Shown here piece by piece: positions 14,553 through 17,866 of a stretch of DNA of 17,866 nt (its first letter is position 1; each line of letters begins with the position of its first letter). Where the stretch lies: assembly GCA_948823415.1 (NCBI GenBank), contig CAQKRU010000018.1, positions 1 through 17,866 on the forward strand, given 5' to 3'. Source of the stretch: an uncultured Eubacteriales bacterium (GTDB lineage Bacteria > Bacillota > Clostridia > Oscillospirales > Acutalibacteraceae). Made by a program: the position numbers and the translations under genes. The notes beneath the pieces were generated by a model. That model was not told where the DNA came from. It searched no databases and saw only the letters and a program-made list of their open reading frames with translations.

Positions 14553-14561
14553 CTGTAATAT
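14527..14561. repeat. Inverted repeat bracketing the small-peptide promoter
   Basis: ATATTACA (14527-14534) and TGTAATAT (14554-14561) form a perfect 8-bp inverted repeat with 19 bases between. One arm overlaps the -10 element and the other abuts the -35. Such placement suits a dimeric or looping repressor; the regulator is unknown. Confidence 0.5.
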
Positions 14562-14588
14562 ATTCTAAAGTTTTTTCAATTTTTTTAG

Positions 14589-15407
14589 TCAATTATCACC
14601 AAGCTCTGTTAGTGGTGCGAATGTGTAGCCTTCTGATTTCCATTTATTTACTAATTCGTCTAATATTTCCGAGTTCGTTTTGGACGTGCTATGCAGCAGC
14701 ACTATGGCTCCCGGATGTATCCTCGCAAGCTTTTCGAAGGCATGCTCTTTGCTTGGTTGTTTGTCGGTTAACCAGTCTACGTATGCCAAGCTCCAAAATA
14801 TCGTCTTATACCCCAGCTCGTGCGCATGCTTTAAGTTTTCTTCGTTATACTTGCCTTGCGGCGGTCTATAGAATTTTAGCATATCCTTGCCGGTTGTTTC
14901 TTTGTACATCTCCTCCAGCTTCGAGATCTCCTTCTTAAACGACTCCATGTCCGAAATCTTCGACATATCCGGGTGCGAAAAGGTATGGTTCCCAACTATG
15001 TGCCCCTCTGCCTCCATCCGCTTCACTAAATCTGGGCTCGTCTTTATGTAATTGCCAACCAGAAAGAACGCCGCTTTTACGTCATTCTTCTTTAAGACGT
15101 CCAAAATAGTTGGTGTATAGCCGTTTTCAAAGCCTGCATCAAACGTCAGATATATCTTTTTTTCTTCGGGGTTCCCCACATAATAGGCGTCGTACTGCTT
15201 CAAAAATTCGCGACTCGCGTTGCCTGTTGGCGCTTTGCCGTTTTCGCTAAAGCTTAGACCCCAGTTATTATTCACGGCCTTCGACGTTACTACAGACTTA
15301 TTGCTCGCCGACAGACTGGTGCCGATCGCCACAGAAGCCACCACAAAGCAGATAAACGTGGAAAGAATGATATACTTGCGCCTAAAAACTATTACCAATA
15401 TGCCCAC
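14589..15407 (-). CDS. pdaA: PdaA-type polysaccharide deacetylase (muramic-delta-lactam synthesis in spore cortex)
   Basis: 272 residues. An N-terminal membrane segment (about 12-33) precedes a NodB-homology domain. Motif 1 is TFDAG (88-92), motif 2 HTFSH (141-145), motif 3 RPPQG (181-185), and motif 5 LLH (237-239). The start WGLSF, the GFENGYTP stretch and IFWSLAYVDW match PdaA, which removes acetyl groups from N-acetylmuramic acid in the cortex. The second aspartate of TFDDG is replaced by alanine; PdaA of Bacillus also deviates there (asparagine). The start is uncertain: GTG at 15405-15407, or a TTG three codons later (15396-15398), with AAGGGGCG upstream. It lies 14 bases after spoIVA stops, so it is in the same sporulation operon. 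No strong terminator follows. Confidence 0.92.
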   Translation of the reverse strand: MGILVIVFRRKYIILSTFICFVVASVAIGTSLSASNKSVVTSKAVNNNWGLSFSENGKAPTGNASREFLKQYDAYYVGNPEEKKIYLTFDAGFENGYTPTILDVLKKNDVKAAFFLVGNYIKTSPDLVKRMEAEGHIVGNHTFSHPDMSKISDMESFKKEISKLEEMYKETTGKDMLKFYRPPQGKYNEENLKHAHELGYKTIFWSLAYVDWLTDKQPSKEHAFEKLARIHPGAIVLLHSTSKTNSEILDELVNKWKSEGYTFAPLTELGDN

Positions 15408-15421
15408 CGCCCCTTGTATAG

Positions 15422-16900
15422 CTAAAGAATTATGCAGATTAGTCCGTTACATCCATCGTTTATTATTCTTTCGATTGTTTCTTTTATTTTTGTTCTGGCG
15501 TCGTTTGGCATCCTGTAAAGCTTATTGTGCAGCCCTTCGTTCACCAGCTCATAGAGCGACTTTCCAAATATATTCGACTCCCATATTTTGCCGGGATTTT
15601 CCTCAAACTCCTTTAAAAGATAGTTCACAAGCTCTTCGGACTGCTGCTCCGAGCCTACAATCGGCGTGACTTCTGTGGTTATGCGGGTTTTCATCATGTG
15701 TATGGACTGCGCAGAGGCTTTTAGTTTTATGCCGTATTTGCCGCCCTGCTTTATTATTTCTGGCTCGTCGAGTGAGAGCTCCTCTGTGGATGGCATGACT
15801 ATGCCGTAACCGCTCTCTTGCACGTCGTTATAGGCCTGACTAATTTTATTGTATTTTTCTTTTATCGCAGAAAGCGACAGCATGCAGTCTAAGAGGTCTC
15901 CCTCGTCCGCTAGCTCCAGCCCGGTTTTTTCTCCCAGCACCTTATAAAACAGGTTCGGGCTTATTTCTACTGCGATTTTTGCGTTGCCCACCCCGAGGTC
16001 TATTGCTGTTGGCTTGGCGGCGTCGATATAATCGCACGAGGTTATGTTGTCGGTTATATAATTTATTTCGCGGATCTTTCTGATGTCCTTAGAGAACTGC
16101 TCTATTGTCGAGTAGACCGACTCTCTTAACCAGTGCTTTTTTTCTAGATTTGTCAGCCATTTTGGCATGTTTATTTTTATTTCTTTTACCGGAAACTCAA
16201 ACAAAATCTGCGCCAGGATGCGTTTTATCTCGTTTTCGTTTAGCTCCAGGCAATTTACCGGCAGCACGGGCACTTTGTATTTTTCTGTTAACGATTTTGC
16301 TAGCTCGCGTGTCTCGTTGGCGGCCGGATACATGCTGTTTAGCAGCACTATGAATGGCTTTTTTATTTCTTTTAGCTCATTTATGACGCGCTCTTCGGCT
16401 TCTTCATACTCTTCGCGCGGGATATCGCTTATGCTGGCGTCGGTTGTTATCACTAGGCCTATTGTTGAGTGATCGGTTATCACCTTTTTTGTGCCCAGTT
16501 CTGCTGCCATGTTAAACGGCACGGGCTCCTTAAACCACGGCGTCATCACCATTCTGGGTTGCTCGTTTTCTATGTACCCCAAAGAGCTCGGGACTATATA
16601 CCCCACGCAGTCTATCAGCCTTACTTTAAAGCTTGCGTTGTCGCCGATGTGCACTTCTACTGCGGTTTCGGGAATAAACTTTGGCTCCGTTGTCATGATG
16701 GTTCTGCCCGCCGCCGACTGTGGCAATTCATCCACTGCGCGTTCTTTTTTGTAGCTGCTATCCATGTTCGGAATCACGAGGTTATCCATAAACCGCTTTA
16801 TAAAGGTCGATTTGCCGCTTCGAACTGGCCCCACAACGCCTATATAGATATCTCCGTTTGTGCGCTGCGCTATATCTTGATAAATATTTCTTTCTTCCAA
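15422..16900 (-). CDS. spoIVA: Stage IV sporulation protein A (SpoIVA), coat basement-layer ATPase
   Basis: 492 residues, the same length as Bacillus SpoIVA. Walker A GPVRSGKST has its lysine at position 30, and TTEP and IDCVGY match the conserved sensor and Walker B regions. The C-terminus ends NDGCNGLICIIL, as expected for the part that anchors to the forespore. SpoIVA hydrolyses ATP to polymerise into the base layer on which the coat is built. The start is TTG at 16898-16900, backed by a strong GGGAGGAAG 8 bases upstream and the family start MEERNIYQDIAQRTNGDIYIG. It begins 48 bases after the sipL-like gene stops. Confidence 0.98.
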   Translation of the reverse strand: MEERNIYQDIAQRTNGDIYIGVVGPVRSGKSTFIKRFMDNLVIPNMDSSYKKERAVDELPQSAAGRTIMTTEPKFIPETAVEVHIGDNASFKVRLIDCVGYIVPSSLGYIENEQPRMVMTPWFKEPVPFNMAAELGTKKVITDHSTIGLVITTDASISDIPREEYEEAEERVINELKEIKKPFIVLLNSMYPAANETRELAKSLTEKYKVPVLPVNCLELNENEIKRILAQILFEFPVKEIKINMPKWLTNLEKKHWLRESVYSTIEQFSKDIRKIREINYITDNITSCDYIDAAKPTAIDLGVGNAKIAVEISPNLFYKVLGEKTGLELADEGDLLDCMLSLSAIKEKYNKISQAYNDVQESGYGIVMPSTEELSLDEPEIIKQGGKYGIKLKASAQSIHMMKTRITTEVTPIVGSEQQSEELVNYLLKEFEENPGKIWESNIFGKSLYELVNEGLHNKLYRMPNDARTKIKETIERIINDGCNGLICIIL

Positions 16901-16948
16901 AAGTACTTCCTCCCTAGTTTTCTGTTTTGTCGTTGGCTAAAATTCGCA

Positions 16949-17866
16949 TCACATTGGTATAAAAAGCATGTTTCTGTCTTGCAATTTGTCCTCTTCTATG
17001 TCGTTCTCTGATTTTATTTTCTCTACAGACGTGCAATACCGGCGCGCGATGTCCCACAGCTCTTCGCCGGGCTCTGCATAATAGAGCGTTATTGCGGTTT
17101 TTTTGTCCTTTTCTTTGGGCTTTTCTTCGTCTACAAAGATGTCCGTTATCGACATGTACTTGTTCTCGGCATACACATTCGCGTTGACCTGCAGCTCGGC
17201 GATCATCTCTATTGTGTTTCTGCCAATTAGCCTACATTCGCACGATTTCAACGTTACGTTATCCTCGCAAAAGGCCGAATCTGCCTCGTCCTTTAGCCGA
17301 TATTCATACGCAAACTCAACTAGCCTCTCTGCATAAAACGGGACGTCCTCGCCATCCTTGCCCAAAATGCACACATTAATTTTGCCCTCAAAGTTAATTT
17401 GGCCCTCTTTAATAAAGCTTTTTACATTTGTTATATCTCCTCCAGCGTCGATTAATTCTGTTATTCCGGGGTCTTCCACCTCTATGCTGCTCTTTAAAGT
17501 GTAGGTTTCCTCTATTTTGTCTAGCAGGCTTGAGAGGGTCACTCTCTCGTACTTTGGCTCCGACTCGTAATCTATTGAGTAAACGTCGCTCAAAATGCCG
17601 ACTTCTTTCTCCTCATACGCCACAGCAGACGCGCCTATTTTGCATTCAAAAGACAGCAAATTGTTCTCGTCGCTATCGCTAGGCCGGATGTTTATACTAT
17701 GATTCAGCACTTCCAAGCTCACGTCGCAGGGGCAATTGTCCTGCACGCCCTCTATATCGATAATCTGGCTAATTGGAACGCTATGCTCCAGCGTCTCTAT
17801 GTTGCTGTACTCGATGTCGCTGATGTAGACCACCTTTATGTTCGCCGTGGCGTTTATCATGACTCT
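16949..17866 (-). CDS. sipL: SipL-like protein: DUF3794 (SPOCS) repeats and C-terminal LysM, 5' end outside window
   Basis: 306 codons are visible and the frame continues open through the right edge, so the N-terminal part is missing; the ATG at 17858-17860 is internal. The sequence has DUF3794-like segments (KVVYISDIEYSN...PISQIIDIEG, and later NFEGKINVCILG...RLVEFAYEY). A C-terminal LysM domain (YYAEPGEELWDIARRYCTSVEKIKSEN) ends near LFIPM. SipL of Clostridioides has this layout and binds SpoIVA through the LysM domain to tie the coat to the forespore. The adjacent spoIVA supports the assignment. Other DUF3794-LysM spore proteins exist, so orthology is probable rather than proven. Confidence 0.85.
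   Translation of the reverse strand, partial: RVMINATANIKVVYISDIEYSNIETLEHSVPISQIIDIEGVQDNCPCDVSLEVLNHSINIRPSDSDENNLLSFECKIGASAVAYEEKEVGILSDVYSIDYESEPKYERVTLSSLLDKIEETYTLKSSIEVEDPGITELIDAGGDITNVKSFIKEGQINFEGKINVCILGKDGEDVPFYAERLVEFAYEYRLKDEADSAFCEDNVTLKSCECRLIGRNTIEMIAELQVNANVYAENKYMSITDIFVDEEKPKEKDKKTAITLYYAEPGEELWDIARRYCTSVEKIKSENDIEEDKLQDRNMLFIPM

Noticed and set aside
17858..17860. ATG near the right edge as true start of the sipL-like gene
   Set aside because: The frame is open upstream to the window end, no ribosome-binding site can be seen in the six remaining bases, and SipL proteins are much longer.
1..17866. Mobile elements, CRISPR array or phage genes
   Set aside because: No transposase, integrase, terminal repeats, regularly spaced direct repeats or phage proteins are seen on either strand.

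Overview
The window looks like chromosome of an endospore-forming member of the Clostridia (Bacillota). The grounds are a SpoIVA/SipL-type spore-coat pair, a PdaA-type spore-cortex deacetylase, the start of a division and cell wall (dcw) cluster with MraZ and RsmH, strong Shine-Dalgarno sites with several GTG and TTG starts, and sigma-A-like promoters. I cannot name a genus. No insertion sequence, phage, CRISPR array or integrase is visible, so most of the window is core genome. The accessory-looking parts are the ABC transporter operon and the small-peptide locus at 14.0-14.6 kb.

Layout. 1-983 (minus): rsmH (cut by the left edge) and mraZ, the head of a dcw operon, with a well-formed MraZ-type operator and promoter upstream. 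1115-2286 (plus): a divergent promoter and a TtcA-like tRNA thiolation enzyme, then a consensus promoter driving tRNA-Met(CAT) and tRNA-Glu(TTC). 2345-7633 (minus): four tightly packed genes read in the order M16 peptidase-like protein without active site, M16 peptidase with HxxEH, lgt, lepA. 7754-10926 (plus): an FHA domain fused to a SEDS (FtsW/RodA) glycan polymerase, followed 22 bases later by a class B penicillin-binding protein. 10960-12703 (plus): an ABC transporter operon of the bacitracin/lantibiotic-resistance type behind a consensus promoter and a palindrome. 12735-12780: a terminator hairpin shared by convergent genes. 12803-13949 (minus): a CorA-type magnesium transporter with a leader of about 180 bases that contains a small ORF. 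13970-14552 (minus): a 74-residue peptide with a double-glycine leader and four cysteines, with its own promoter and terminator. 14589-17866 (minus): pdaA, spoIVA and a sipL-like gene cut by the right edge, apparently one sporulation operon.

How the genes work together. The FHA-SEDS protein and the neighbouring class B PBP form a polymerase/transpeptidase pair for peptidoglycan synthesis. The FHA domain suggests control by Ser/Thr phosphorylation, although no kinase gene lies in the window. SipL and SpoIVA build the coat base layer on the forespore membrane, and PdaA makes the muramic-delta-lactam of the cortex, so the right-hand operon covers the two shells next to the outer forespore membrane. 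The least explained parts are the double-glycine peptide with its promoter and leader, and the corA leader.
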